DNA of 64,000 bases. Source: Alentia gelatinosa. Taxonomy: Eukaryota; Annelida; Polychaeta; Phyllodocida; Polynoidae. The position numbers and the translations under genes were made by a program. This document shows positions 13,401-28,400 of this stretch, piece after piece; position 1 is the stretch's first letter; every line of letters starts with the position of its first letter. Location of the stretch: contig OX465579.1 in the NCBI GenBank assembly GCA_950022655.1, forward strand, positions 80,859,193 through 80,923,192. Reading direction: 5' to 3'. The notes beneath the pieces were generated by a model. The model made no database searches. It saw nothing but the letters and a program-made list of their open reading frames with translations, and was not told the DNA's origin.

Positions 13401-16400
13401 ATTATAACTGGGAGCTCGGCACTATATTGTTCACCACAGATTTTAGCCCAGGTGTACACATATATACATATATGAGGTACATATCTAGGCCATGTCTGAA
13501 GGATACCAAAAAGAAAAAGGGAAAATGCACAATTGGAGACAAGTGCAATATAAATCAGACATTAAGTCGAAACAGGCGGAGGGTAAAAGAAACTAAAAAT
13601 AGAAGCGGGCGCTCATCGTACCATTATCGAGAGGTCGAAATAAAGGTAAAGTACAACAAACAGACACATAGACTCTAGTACAGCCCGTTGTCGCCAGGGC
13701 CAGGGCGCACAGGCTCTCATACTGGGACTGTTTTGCGCTGCCATTTTAAGGTGGAAATTCCTACCTCCGCTGGTACAAAGCTGCCCTGATTGATTTGCCA
13801 GTAACCAGTATGCTACTCTTCAAGCAGAGGTCCTAGAGTAGCTTTTACTGGGCATGTACCAAATAAATCAGCTTGGAGAGTTATAATGATTCCCAGTATA
13901 GTGCCAGAATCGTGGTATTCTCAGGCTTGGGTTTGCACTAAAATTAGAACAGCCAACCAAGAAATCCTTTTCTCCAATCAGTGCCTAAGGAACTGGCAAA
14001 TCAGAGCTGTGCTCTGTTAGACCCTTACAGACTTTAAGCAGTCTAAGCGCCTGTCGGTATTCACCCTTGTCAAGCTGATGCTTTAAATAGAACAGCCAAC
14101 CCCGATATTCCTCTCACTGAAGGTGGCAGGCCAGTCAGAGCCATACTCTGTTAGACCTTCACGTACCGTAACCCGGTGGCACGGTGCGTGAACGGACTAA
14201 CAGACACATGGCCGGACGTAGAGGCGTGGCTAATTTCGCCAGCCTTTACATGATTCCTTCTTCCTCCGTAGAAACCAAATGTTAGGGGAACCAAAAAGAT
14301 GGCAGCCTCCATGAATGGAGCCACAAGGCAGCAAAGTTTGTTGACAATAGCTTTTACATGTACATCTCAAGGATTTTACACATCAATAAACTATAGCACC
14401 CTTAATCCTGGTAAGTCTGAGCATTTACAGATAGCTGGGTAGCCTGTGGGCCTTGAAATGAGTTGAAAACGCCATATCAACAAGGGTGAGTGATATCAGG
14501 GGATATCAATTTCGCCAGCCTTTACACTCACTCTTTGTCCTCGGCCTTCTTGCGGTAGTGTACGCGGTCGTCTTTGAGTCGCTTGATGACGCCGCGCTGT
14601 TTCTCCAGCTCCTCGAGCAGCTCCGTCTCACGCTGGTCGAGCTGGTCGAGTCTCTGCGCCACCGACCCCTCCAGAGTTACCTTACCTGTAACACACAAAC
14701 AGACATGCTTAAGGTAATCAGCCAATATATATCACATAGGCCACAGAGGACAAGTTAGTTATTGTGAAATATACTTTTTAAATTCCAATCAATATTACTT
14801 TTTTTTTCGGTTGACTTCAGAAGTGCGTTCGCCTCGTTGTTTAAATCCAATCAATATTACAATACGATCCACAAGTCTTCAAAATGCAGCCGATAAAAAA
14901 TAAATTACATTCTAAAGCCACTTCATACTTGGTTATACTACCGTCCATTCTGGTAGCTATGTTCTTATTAGTTAATGCATTGGTATATAACGCGGCTTCT
15001 TTACACCCTCCAGTCATAATTGATCCAATCCTGATGAAGGCCACACATGGCTGAAACGTAGGGATATTTGATATTGTTTATCAATTATTGTAACCACTTG
15101 TTGAGAGAAAAAACGTCCGCATAAAAACTGAATATCTTAATATTGATATGTGGTTGTTGGTCATTTCCCTTGAATTTTATTAGTTAATGGTATTTCACGG
15201 TACTATAACTTAAAAATGGGTTTCATATAAGATCAACCACTCATTCTGCGGCTTCTGCTTGCTCAATGTAGATCCCAGATGTCTTATCTTATCAAGAAGA
15301 TAAACCGAGGACCTATAGCACACATAGCTGTTGTGTTGTGGAGGCATCCTTCTTGCCCACCAATGCTAAACAAAACACCAGGTGGTGGTTCCAGATATTA
15401 ATGGATTTTATCATAAAAGGGTTTTAGCCTCGTCTCACGATTTTCTATAAATTTTGATAGCAGAAAATAGCGGTTGTCTCCCGATTAAAGTGCCGCCATA
15501 TTACCAAAAAAAGAGAAGATATATATATATATATATATAACAATTTCCTAGCGGATGATGGTGGAACTAGCAATCACTCTGTGCCCTATACAGTCAGTAC
15601 AGATGTACTCACCAGACACGTTGCTCTTCCTTTGGTCCATGTCTGACAAGATCGATACAGAGTCAGCGTCAGCCTTGTCCAACCTTTTCTCTAATTTACC
15701 GATTGCTGTCATCAGTTGTTTCTTACTCATGTCTTCATAATCCTCTGCAAAGTATATATGGTATAATATTGCGTTAGTATCCATCATTTTTGAATGGTAT
15801 TCCTATGTTTTGTTTATACGCATTTATATTGGTTTTATACAGTTGTGTCTCTTAATTAGATATAACTAATTTCAGTGTTTAGAGAATTGTCATACAACAT
15901 TCTTTTATGTTTTTGAAAGGATTTTATCTATACTTGAGTGACGTTTGAGTGCGAATTTGGCTCCCATCTTCCAACGGCTCCAGTTCGAGTGAATACCTCT
16001 AAACCATGTACTTAGGTAACATGATAATAATGAACTTTTATCAAGATACCACTCAAAATAATCAATTCACATAGTCACAAGGTAAAACTCGTATATGCGT
16101 AAAAACTCAACGTGCAAGGGAAGTTTGCTGACGGAGGTTCACTGACTATAAATCATATTAAATGAAATATCCCTAGAGAAGTAAAGACACCGATGCTGTA
16201 AAGGAGAGCCTCTTACTCTGTGTGTCCTTGGCCTTGGCGGAGTCCTCCATCACCCTCTCCAGGTCGGTTCTCAGTGATTTATTCTCCGTGGTCAGACGCA
16301 GGTTTTTCTCGTTCATACGGAGGATCGTCTCCTGTAACGCCTTCATCTTCACGTTGTTCTCGCGCGGCGCCATCTCTTCTCGCTGCCGCCGGCTACGCGG

Positions 16401-19400
16401 GAAAAAGCAGACGACATATTATCACACAGCGCCAAAACAACACTGAGTACAACATATATACAGACGGGACATGACACCGATAGAATCATACACAAGGATT
16501 AATAGTAGGCATGGCATTGCCATGATTTCGGTTTCAACAAGTAATGATCACGGGGCAAGGTAATTGGAAAACTATAGTTCTAAATTATGATTTCAGTACA
16601 GTTAGAAACAATTCCTAAGGATAGAAGTACATCTGTGTAGAGAAACACGAAAAATAGTAGCAGGATTCAGTTAAGTACTACACGAGAATCTAACTCTCGC
16701 GGCCCTTCAGTCTCCCACCCTAGATTGGGTTCACTCTGTCCCTATGTGCGGGAGATTCTCCAAGCGGATTCGACGGAATTCTAACGTTTTAAATATAGTA
16801 GGTAATAAAAGGGAGGGAGGGAGGGAGGGAGGTTGAAAATACACTATTGTCGCCGGGTGCGGACCACATCTGACCAGAGCAAACCCCACCCGCTAGTAGG
16901 TATTCATTGAACCGCAACGGGTGTGCTGGTGACCTATTTGACCTGATTCCATTCAACGCGTCTGGTATCGGCGCCCGCCTCCGGGGCCTGTTTAATAAAG
17001 TGGTGATTCCACCAACACACAAGATCTAGCGAGATAAGCCACGATTTGGCTGTCTTGCTAAGTCGGGCTAGGTTTGAATAATCGCGTGCCTATTTGTCGC
17101 GATGTGTCTTGAGGTGTCGCGGTGGTGGAGCACCAAAACATACACCTAACACCGCACGGCTATGTTATGTGACAACGGAGGTACGATATATCGCGACAAT
17201 GTAAGATGTAACAAGATACACTAAGACATAGCACGGCAAATCCATCGTGTTGGTGGAACCAGCCCTTTTAATCGTCCCTGGGTCTCCCTGGTGTACAGAA
17301 AAGGGTCTACATGTACGATCCTCAATTATTAAACAGGGCCCTGGTGTCTAGAGCTTTCAGATTGAGAGAGGGAGGGAGGGAGGGAGGGAGGGAGGGAGGG
17401 AGGTGGAAGCCTGTTGTAATATATAAAAATACACTACTGTCGCTGGGTGCAGACCACATCTGACCAGAGCAAGCCCCACCTGCTAGTAGGTATTCATTGA
17501 ACCGCAACGGGTACCGAGACCAGACGTGTTCGAGGGAATCGGGTCACATAGGTCACCAGCATATAAGACATAGTCAGAGGCTCAACGTAACATAAATATA
17601 CAGATCGAACTCACCCGCGGGACCCACACGCTAGGGTGGGAGGGAGGGAGGGAGGGAGGGAGGGAGGGAGGGAGGGAGGGAGGGAGGGAGGGAGGGAGGG
17701 AGGGAGGGAGGGAGGGAGGGAGGGAGGGAGGGAGGGAGGGAGGGAGGGAGGGAGGGAGGGAGGGAGGGAGGGAGGTGGAAGCCTGTTGCAATATATATAA
17801 ATACACTGAACCGCAACAGGTGCCTATACAATATATAAAAATACACTACTGTCGCCGGGTCCGGACCAGTATTGAGGGTATCGAGGCTCTAATTATTCAG
17901 AATACATTACTTTAATGTATTGTAATGTAAGCCGCAAAAACTGTTCCCCGTCTTCCCTAATATATTTCGGTCTTGACCTATAGGTCAAACCGAAATAATA
18001 AAGAAATTAAAGTCTCACCTTGGCAAGGCGTCGGAGGACTTGAGTTGGTTGAGCCGCACGATCTCCTTGTAGAAGGTATCGATTTGTAGTTTCATCTCCT
18101 CAATTTTTGTTGTCTTCAAGTCACTTTGTATCCGTCTAGAAGAAGTAATGTATAAACTGATGTAAATATCTAATATTTTACATGCATGGTGCTAGCTATC
18201 GTGCAAGTTTGAGATAAACTCAATTATAACCTACTGCTAGTAATAATTGTATTATTTACGACGTGGCTATGAACAACAAACTTAGTTGCAATTTAATAAA
18301 ACACAAAATAAAACCCACCCTGATGTAGATGCCAAAATGTGATCAATATTCTGTGCGACCACCTGGAGTGCGTCGCAGGCACAAAATTCTAGCTTCTGCC
18401 TTAAGATAAAAGGTTCTTTTACCCATATATGTTGATAGAGACCCTGTCAAAATAAAAAAAATTGAAGTGGATTTTGGCAGATGGGGTAACGAAAACCACG
18501 TATGATATCTGGTTGTCGGCCTAAAGATCATTAAGGGGACATACGCGTAGGCAGCCTCGCGGTCCTTCAGCTGGTGTTCCAGTTTGAGGATCTTCTGTTT
18601 GAGACTGTGGATGACGGCGCCTGCATCCGGTTTCCGGTCTGTCAGCGTTCTCCGCAACTCGTCACTCTAAAACCAACAAGCGATCGTGATTTCGTTAGTT
18701 TGTTTACTGACTTGGTTGACCTGGATTGGAAACATGAGACTTCTGGCCTATCTATTTTTGCCTCGCTATTGTTCTCTAGTTCCCGTTTTCGCCACCAGGG
18801 CGGCACCACCGTAGCTGCAGAGTTGTTTCCTAGCTTTAACCACTAAAAACTCCTAAAAAGGTGCAATAATTGTATTGATATAATTGGTATATACTTAAAA
18901 AAGACTACCGAAAGTCTTGCACAAGTCTTGGTGGGGAAAAAATCGCTTTTTCAAGACTGACTATGCAGGTCCGTGGTTTGTTTTGGTAGTTTAACTTCCA
19001 ATATATTCAATTAGCCGTACTGATTGGGTGGTGATCAAATCTATGAGATGAATTTAGGTGGAAATCTCACTCTTACATATTTACGAGGTGTGAGTTCTTT
19101 TAGTTCTCAAACCACATAGACAGAGTATGAGAACGACTGGCCCTTGATATAGCAGTAAGTCCACCACTACTGAGGATGAAGGAGAAAAATGGCTGCAGTG
19201 GGACTCAAACACACAAAGAACCACATCATTGGGGTTACGAGTCAAGAGCTGTTACCACTGAGCTTAATCCTCAGTCTACGCAATAGTGAAATTCACAAGT
19301 CATAAAAACACCTCCATTCTGGATAACTAATGGCTCCAGTTTGTATGTGCAATTCCACATCTCAGTCAGGTGTGCCTTTTTGAAACTGACCTTAAACTAA

Positions 19401-22400
19401 GGATCTAAATCAGTCTAGTGCATAACTAAAGAATCTAACTGTGCAGTAGACCTAGAGTTATAGGGTAGGACGTTGCTATATCTACAAGAAAAAGAGAAAA
19501 GATCTTTTTTCAAAATCAAGTAAGTACATTGTGTTTTTATCAAGCCGCTTTTTAAAGAACATAGTGTATTTAAGTATATAGTTGAAGAACGACCAGCAAA
19601 CGTTTCAAAAGCAAGCCTTACCATTTATTGAAGGGCATTTCTGTTTAATCTAAATTTAACTTAGGTAATTAATTCTCATGCATTTGTCCCTGTTGTATTT
19701 CTGATGAAAGCTAATGTAATATATACTGATATTCAACAGTTGGATCGATACAAGCTACCTCAGGTTGTGTGTACTAGTGTTATGGCCTCGTTAAGCACGA
19801 CCAGACAGACACATCGATAATCGCGAATGGTTCTAGGTTAAAGTTGCCAATCTCTGGCAAACAGAAGCTATTAGCACACTTTCCCTTGAGTATTGACCAG
19901 TGAACTGTATAAATCGATAGGTCTTTCTTTTCCTTGGCGGGTATAGTATTATAACGGTCGCCATCAATGAAAGATAGAATCTCCTCTATTCATTTCCAAT
20001 TCAATGAGATAAATTGAATACAAGTGCTTTCCTGTTGATTGATCAAAATGTATATGGGCCCTAAATTTCTGGGCGTATGTAATTAGTTCTCCCAAAGGAG
20101 AACAACTAGAGTAGCCCATATTGATGAAAGTGGCGTATACAAGCTGGCTTGTGGCCAAACTCTCCAATAATACCGTCCTGCAGCTTCTAATGTTGGTATG
20201 GTGTATTCACACGAGGGAAGAATCTCTATATTTCAACCTTTTGACAACTACCGTAAATTCCCGCGTATAAGACGCATCTCGCATATAAGACGAACCCCAG
20301 GTTTGGTTCGCCTATAATACGTGTCTTATACGCGGGAATTTACGGTATCCATGATATCTATAAATTATGATTTACTATAATTTACAACCTATCCCCATAA
20401 ATATTTAAAAACGTACCGTTGTTGTGTTTCATGTGCATGTATGTATACATCTATGTTATTCTGTGATATTTTGATATGGTTAAGTACCACACGTACTGAA
20501 ATTGGAAAATATCTATACCCATACATATTGGTTAAATCACCGTGGTTAAACAGTTTGCTAACGGATAGTGAAATATTCATATACATAGTAGCAAGGCCAT
20601 ACACTTAGTCTATGGCGATTCTACATTAACTATCATGATTCTCGCTTTACTCCGTCATTTGCTTCCATACGTCTAAACAATAGACCCATACGAAATGGCG
20701 AGTTTTGACAAAGGATGGTGCATAGATAGCAAGTCAATTTAAAGCTTTATATCTCTGATTCTACTACACTAATAATATATGTTAACGGCCGTTTAGATAC
20801 GCTATGCCAATAGTAATGCATTGTAACACCAATAAGTCTACATCATAGAGTATAGGAATGATATAATAATCAGAGACGACAGAATGGTCTTAAAGAACTG
20901 GCGTGCAATGTGTGACTATTGCTTCTCTGTAATCTTTATCTCTAACATGATGAAAATTCTGTACACCATAAAAGATGGAAAAGAAGAAATAGCAGGAAAA
21001 CTGGGATCTTCGCAAGAAATAATTTCGCAAGAAAGAAAGGTGACCCTCTGTATTCTGTACCAGAACACCTTGTGCTATAAGAGAATTGCGCAGGTTGCAT
21101 GCTCATGTATTGATCAGCATCTATCAGGTGGCGGTGTTGGAGAGAAAGGTACTAGGACGCCATGTAAATTTTGTATGAGAGAAACGTAAACAAAAACACA
21201 CCTTAGATGGATCCAGCAGCTGTTCGATCTCCCGTTCCTAAAAGATGAAAATACAGGTCAGTACATGGAAACAGCGAAGTATACACATAAACGATCTCTA
21301 GGTTAACTAAAACAAAGATCATATAATGTCATTCACAAGTATCAACGATGTCTTTCAGAATATCTATCGATTTATTGACTAATTACGTCAACGTTCACAT
21401 ACTGCTTTATCTCTTCACTTGAATCTAGATATTCCAGACACATTTGTTCATACAAAAATAACTTACGACGATGGATTCATTGACTACTTCAATATTTAGT
21501 ACAGATAGCCGACTTTACTGCCATTGGTTATCTTTTCATAATAGAAAAGACCACATCGGACGTAGAAGCGGTCTTTTAAGACCAATTAAGCAGGTGGACG
21601 CATTTAAAACTCAAAAACGTTCAAAGGTCTGCCAGTAACTAATAACTAGGACAAGGATACAAAGGTTGATATGGAATTGCCATATTTTCGGTTTTACAAA
21701 GTTAGGTATCAATGCTTGCAGTCCAAAAAATAAAACTGTTTAAATCAGTAAAAACAGACTTGTACCAGCCTTATATCAGTCTTACAACAGTCTTTTAACA
21801 GTTTTACAACAGTCTTGTAAGTCTTACAACAGTCTTGAATCAGTCATACAACAGTCTTACAACAGTTTTGTAAAAGTCTTGTGTCAGTCTTACAACAGTC
21901 TTGTAACAGTCTTACAAGAGTTAAACACCGCTCTAACAAGAGACTTACAATAGTCTTGCAACAGTCTTGTAATAATCTTACAACAGTCTTGTAACTGTCT
22001 TACAACAGTCTTGTATCAGTCTTACAACAGTCTTGTATCAGTTTTACTAGAGTCTTTCTGCAGTCTTAAAACAGACTTGAGACAGTCTTGTAAAAAACTT
22101 ACAACAATCTGGTATCAGTCTTACAACAGTCTTGTATCAGTCTTGTAACAGTCTTACAACAGTCTTATAATAGTTTTATATTAGTCTTGTATTAGTCTTA
22201 CAACAGTCTTGTAACAGTCTTACAGCAGTCTTGTATCAGTCATAAAACAGTCTTACAACAGTCTTATAACAGTCTTACAACAGGGTTGTAAAAGTTTTAC
22301 AAAAGTCTTGCATCAGAATTGTGACAGTTTTACAGAAGTCTTGTATCAGTCTTACAACAGTCTTGTAAAAGTCTTACAATAGTTTTACAAAAGTCTTGTA

Positions 22401-25400
22401 TCAGTCTTACAACAGTCTTGTAACAGTCTTACAACAGTCTTGTATCAGTTTTACAAGTCTTATATCAGTCTTACAACAGTTGTGTAACAGTCTTACAACA
22501 GTTGTGTAACAGTCTTACAACAGTCTTGTAACAGTCTTACAACAGTCTTGCAACAGTCTTACAAGTCTTATAACAGTCTTGCAACAGTCTTACAACAGTC
22601 TTTGAACAGTCTTGTAAGTCTTGTAAAGGTCTTGTAACAGTCTTACAACAGTCTTATATAAGTTTTACAAAAGTCTTGTATCAGTCTTACAACAGTCTTG
22701 TATCAGTCTTACAACAGTCTTACAACAGTCTTATATCAGTCTTACAACAGTCTTATAATAGTTTTACAAAAGTCTTGTATCAGTCTTACAACAGTCTTGT
22801 AACAGTCTTGTATCAGTCTTACAACAGTCTTGTAACAGTTTTACAACAGTCTTATAATAGTCTTACAAAAGTCTTGTATCAGTCTTACAACAGTCTTGTA
22901 ACAGTCTTGTATCAGTCTTACAACAGTCTTGTTACAGTTTTACGACAGTCTTGTATCAGTCTTACAACAGTTGTGTAACAGTCTTGTATCAGTCTTACAA
23001 CAGTTGTGTAACAGTCTTACAACAGTCTTATATCAGTCTTATAATAGTTTTACAAAAGTCTTGTAACAGTCTTGTATCAGTCTTACAACAGTCTTGTAAC
23101 AGTTTTACAACAGTTTTACAACAGTCTTACAACAGTCTTGTATCAGTTCTACAACAATCTTGTAACAGTCTTATATCAGTCTTACAACAGTCTTATAATA
23201 GTTTTACAAAAGTCTTGTATCAGTCTTACAACAGTTGTGTAACAGTCTTGTATCAATCTTACAACAGTTTTGTAAGAGTTTTACAACAGTCTTATAATAG
23301 TTTTACAAAAGTCTTGTATCAGTCTTAGAACAGTCTTGTAACAGTTTTACGACAGTCTTGTATAAGTCTTACAACAGTTGTGTAACAGTCTTACATCAGT
23401 CTTATAATAGTTTTACAAAGTTTGTAACAGTCTTGTATCAGTCTTACAACAGTCTTGTAACAGTTTTACAAGAGTCTTACAAGAGTCTTACAACAATCTT
23501 GTATCAGTCTTACAACAGTCTTGTTAGTCATACAATAGTCTTGTATCAGTCTTGTAACAGTCCTACAACAGTCTTGCAAGTCCTGCATCAGTATTGCAAC
23601 AGTCTTACAACAGTTTTGTAACAGTCTTACAACAGTCTTGTATCAGTCTTACAACAGTCTTGTTAGTCATACAATAGTCTTGTATCAGTCTGGTAACAGT
23701 CTTACAACAGTCTTGCAAGTCCTGCATCAGTATGGCAACAGTCTTACAACAGTTTTGTAACAGTCTTACAACAGCCCCTCTCCCTTCCCCCTCCCCTCCC
23801 ACTCCCCCCTCCCTCCCTTCCCACCCTTGCAATGTAAAATATATGCACATCCATGAATAGGGAAGTGCCTGCATTGATTGGATATTTAAAGCCCTACTCC
23901 TCTGTGAACTCAGCAGTTCATGGATCAGTGCACACATATATTTAGTGACCTGAGGGCAATTTCAAATGGCAATAAACAATTTTCAGGATGAGTGCACACA
24001 GACCTTCCCTCTGATCATGTGCCTCTAACTAGGGGGAAAACTCTGTCCCTATGTACACCAATAAAGTAGGTCAAACCAATATCTGGTGGTAAATGATATT
24101 GCAAATATTTTTATAATCCAATATCATTTGAATGGGTCTTGACTAATTCGGAGAACAAAGTTATGAACCATTTTGACTTCTATTTGTGTGTAAATATGCT
24201 GAATAAACCATACACTCATACACCTTCTGCCTCTCCCCCGCCTCCCATTTTGAGATTTGGCAAAAATACATGAATAACACATCAAATATACATTTCGCCT
24301 AAATAGTTACACTTCCTAGGGTGTAAGCAACCGTTAGTGCCACTTATGGAGATGCTACACTAATTGAATGTTAATCAATATTGAGGAAACATTTGTTTGA
24401 GTATGCCCATTTCACCCCCAAATGCCCCCCACCCCCCACTTTTAACAAATACTTGAATATCTCTGTAAATATAAAATCTACTTAGAAAATTCCACCTCCT
24501 AGCACCTACTGTCTTTTATTCTCTTTCAAATGAGACATATCATATTATGATTCAACCAGTTTAAGGGGTAGAAATATGTCCATAAATGAGCTCTTAAAAA
24601 TGGACCTGTGACCTTTTTTCAAATCCATGCCAAAATACTAAATATCAAAACTGTAAGGCCTTGTATCACCATAAAACCTTCTTTCCAAAACAGAAATCAT
24701 ATTCCTATCTGTACTTAGTGAGCTATGAAAAGCAAAAATGTGGTCAGGTTGCTTAGTGACTCTACAAGCAGTGTACTACAGTAGGCTATAGCCATAACCT
24801 AAAGACCAACCGTCCACCTGCTAATACATGTCTCCTTTACACGTTTGAAATTAATCATTAATCGATTTAAAGAAGGACTTAAATTGTTTATCCAATACAT
24901 GATATTATTTACCCACATTTCCTAAACAGTTCCACAGGGAAGTCTTTGTTATGTATATAAATAGTCGTATTCAATGTGCCAACTGGCTACAAGGGACTCC
25001 TACTATTTTTAAATATTCTGGGAGAACTGTTGGTCTGGCTTAACTAACTCATTTGTAATTAAGCCCAAACATGTATGAGATATGACGAGCAGCAGTACAT
25101 TTTGGGCCTGGTGCCAGTTTAACGTCGCTAAAATCTATCTACTGCTCTCGGCCAGGCTAGGCCAAGTCTTATTCCATGAGTCGTGAGATCACTCTTCAAA
25201 CACACATTGAGACAGTATCTACTCCAGGTTGGAGCGAAAACTCTTTATTGTTCAACAAAGATGATAGTAAAATACTAGGAAACTAATCCCAAAAATCTAA
25301 TATTTGGAGGAGTTTCTGTAAACAGTGTGTAAAGTTCTGGAGCTATAATAGCCTGGTTCAGAACCTTAGAAGTAAACTAGAACGCTTTCAGTCTAGTTAA

Positions 25401-28400
25401 GAGGTCTGGAACAGATTATGTATTCACACATAAATCCTCAACTAATATAAGGATAAGAGGTGGCGGTACAAACAGTAAAACTGACCAATTACTGCCTACC
25501 GCCACGTTCCACTCCAATGAACCTGCCGATCACCATGCCACCATGTGGGCGCATTTAGAACTAATGTGAAGACATTATACATTATATGTATATTATTCAT
25601 AATATTGTCCATATACATATTTTAATACTACCAGATATAAACATTTGATAGTCAAGACAAGGTCGGTGCTTTTATAAGTGGTCTTTGGGAAGATGACAAA
25701 ATTTCCATGATTTACAGAAGAAATGAAATGCCGACCTTTTTCAGGTTGTCCTCCTCCAGCCTGCGGACCTTGGACTTCATGTTGGAGTTGTCACTCTGGT
25801 AGACGGTGATCTGTTTTTTGAGGTCTAGGATCTCGTCGTAGTATTCCTCGGGCGACTTGTAAGCTGGACGCCCTGGCGTGGTACGGCCTATCAACGAATG
25901 TCAGGGTTTTCTCAATGAGCGATTTAACGTTTATGACGTGGTTAAAGACATACTTCTGCATACAGCCGTTGCTGTAAACAAATTTCAATGGGAGATTTAC
26001 AAGAGTTGGGCCAAAAATTCTCAATAGTTTATATCTCTGGTACGTAATTATATCGGTTTCCATCCAATTTTCTAACTCCGATTCCCTGCTATTTGAACCT
26101 GTCATAACTAAGTTATGAACATTATATCAATCTACTGTCTCCCAACTGAACATTATCTGTTTTGTTAATTTTTTCATATGGGTTGGGACGCAGGCGAAGG
26201 ACTGAGAATTGAAGGACCTTTGTAAATAGCACAGTTCAATATCTCTTAAGCTATTTGAAATGTCTAAATCAATTTCTGGATCCAGTATGGATACAGAATG
26301 GCAATGTGTTTTAATTAGAAATTCCAGGAATATTTGATCATGAAATATATCGACAACCATGGAGTTAGACTTTTTCTCACTTGTTCACTTCAGATTTTTT
26401 TTTATCATATCAATGAATAAATGTCTTATTCGAACCATGATTAATATCACCTTTATCATCGCGTCAGTTGTAATTGTATGTTAACATGGACCTCACCAGA
26501 GCCGGCAAACACAATGAAGCGCCGTCCAACCGAAACGCCATTCATGTTTCGTGGGCTGTTTTGTTCAATTTACATTTATAAATGATTGACTAAGTTGAGA
26601 TCAGTTTTTCAGCTCATACACTATTATGTTCATAAAAAATCTAATGATTAAAGATCAACCGGTGCTGGTTTCAATCTATTTCTAACCTAATGGAGACTTT
26701 TGTAATGGCAATCATTATTGTGTATGTGCATATACCATTTAATATCTGCAATAGCTTCATGAGTATTTACTTCCAAGTTAAAGAAGTACCAGAAACAGTG
26801 CTACATTCTAGCTGTAGTATGAACCTCAAGAAATATTTGCATTTTTCCATGAAATATTGAAGACGTGGCTAGAAACACCTCTGGGATAAGCCGATGCAGT
26901 TTAAACTAAGTTACTATAATCTCTCCAGGTTAACCATTGTTCTGGGTTGAAGAAAAAAAGTATTTTTCTGAGTATTCTTTACCCGAAATCTTGCAAGGCT
27001 AGATAAGTACACACACACACACACACATAGATACATGTGAAGATCATTATACACTGTTGCATATAAACTAATTATCCTACCCCTAATATAAAATCCCATA
27101 GGCTTAACATTGGGTTTCCGTATGCCACGCTGACTGGCATACAGAGTTTTATATGCCAGTAGTGGCATACAGCATTGTCATCACGTAATATTCCAAAATC
27201 TAGGAGATAGGGTAGGATAAAATCAAAACCTGATTCGTTTTAATCTTGGCCACCGCATTCCACTCCTGAAGTTTTGGCTTCAGACTTCACTCGGCTTCGC
27301 CTCATGAAGTCACTTTGTCAAACTCCAGTCGTGGAATACGGTGGACAAGATTAAACCTCATCCAGTTTTACGATAGTAATATGTTATTATTCTGAACTAC
27401 TAACCAGGCGAGTCCAGCACAGAGCGTTTGGGCTTCTCAGTGCCCACCAGCTGTCGCAGGTAGTGAGAAGTGGACGAGTAGGCCATTTCTTTGGTCTTCT
27501 TCTTACTGAGCCCGCTCATAGTGCCGGGTGAGCTCTCCGTGCTCAGCCCCATCCCGGTCCGCCGCAGCGACTCGTTCCAGTACTCAACAGCCGGCCGCTT
27601 CGTCGTTGCCGTCTTCACGCCGCCCGCAGACACTGAGCAGCAAAGTTAGTGTTAGTTTCTCAATCACACAGAGGAGGTGTGTTACCATACCAAATACAGC
27701 CTACATCACAATCACTGAACCTCCAAAGTGCATCACATACGACAAGCAGATGCACATGACGGCATTATTGTGTATGGCAATTAACTGTTAAAAACTTAAA
27801 ACAGGGTCCCCACAGAAGCTAAACTTTAGAACCTATTCCTATTCCAGACTAGAATAATGTATTGTATTGAATAATAGCTTTTTATGATTATTAAGTTTTA
27901 ACCCCTGTGATAGAAGTTTCAAAGAGATGCTGACAAGGCCTTGATGACCCATATATTCAAGATTAACGGAATTTGAAACAGTATTGCAGAAGTTGTCTGG
28001 TCGCACATTCAATTAATCGCCTCTAGATCTACCCCAGATTTATGTGTGTATTTGGAAAGAAAGTGAATATTATGACACAGATTGGACCTCTTGGCATTGT
28101 TCTTGAAAAAAGTTGCTCTTGTGGCTACTTAGTAATAACTGATACTTTTTGTGGTTCGCACACCCTTCAAAGGATGAACGCCAAATAGTTGACGTGGAAT
28201 CTACCTTAAATTTACATATAAGACTTACATATTATCATTGCCGCCATAGCGACTGGAACCTGTAACCACAGTGTTCAATTCAAATTTCTAATCCCCTACT
28301 ATTACGTCACCTATTGTCCTAAAATTGATGCTGATGATCCATTATCAGGTGATTTTTATTTAATATTTACTATATTTAGGCTCTAATAGTTTTTTTTTCG

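Larger units (their letters stand above)
15518..27027. repeat. Short dinucleotide microsatellites
   Basis: An AT run at 15518-15538 and an AC run at 27009-27027, both in IQCE introns. Only these two short tracts are meant, not the span between them. Confidence 0.8.

Noticed and set aside
17582..17846. Open frames rich in PPSL repeats (also 31026-31262)
   Set aside because: They are translations of (GGGA)n arrays; 12 bp is a multiple of both the unit and the codon, so the frame stays open without coding meaning.
22676..23621. Long open frames repeating YQSYNSLVTVL
   Set aside because: Artefact of the 11-bp minisatellite, in which 33 bp gives an 11-residue repeat.
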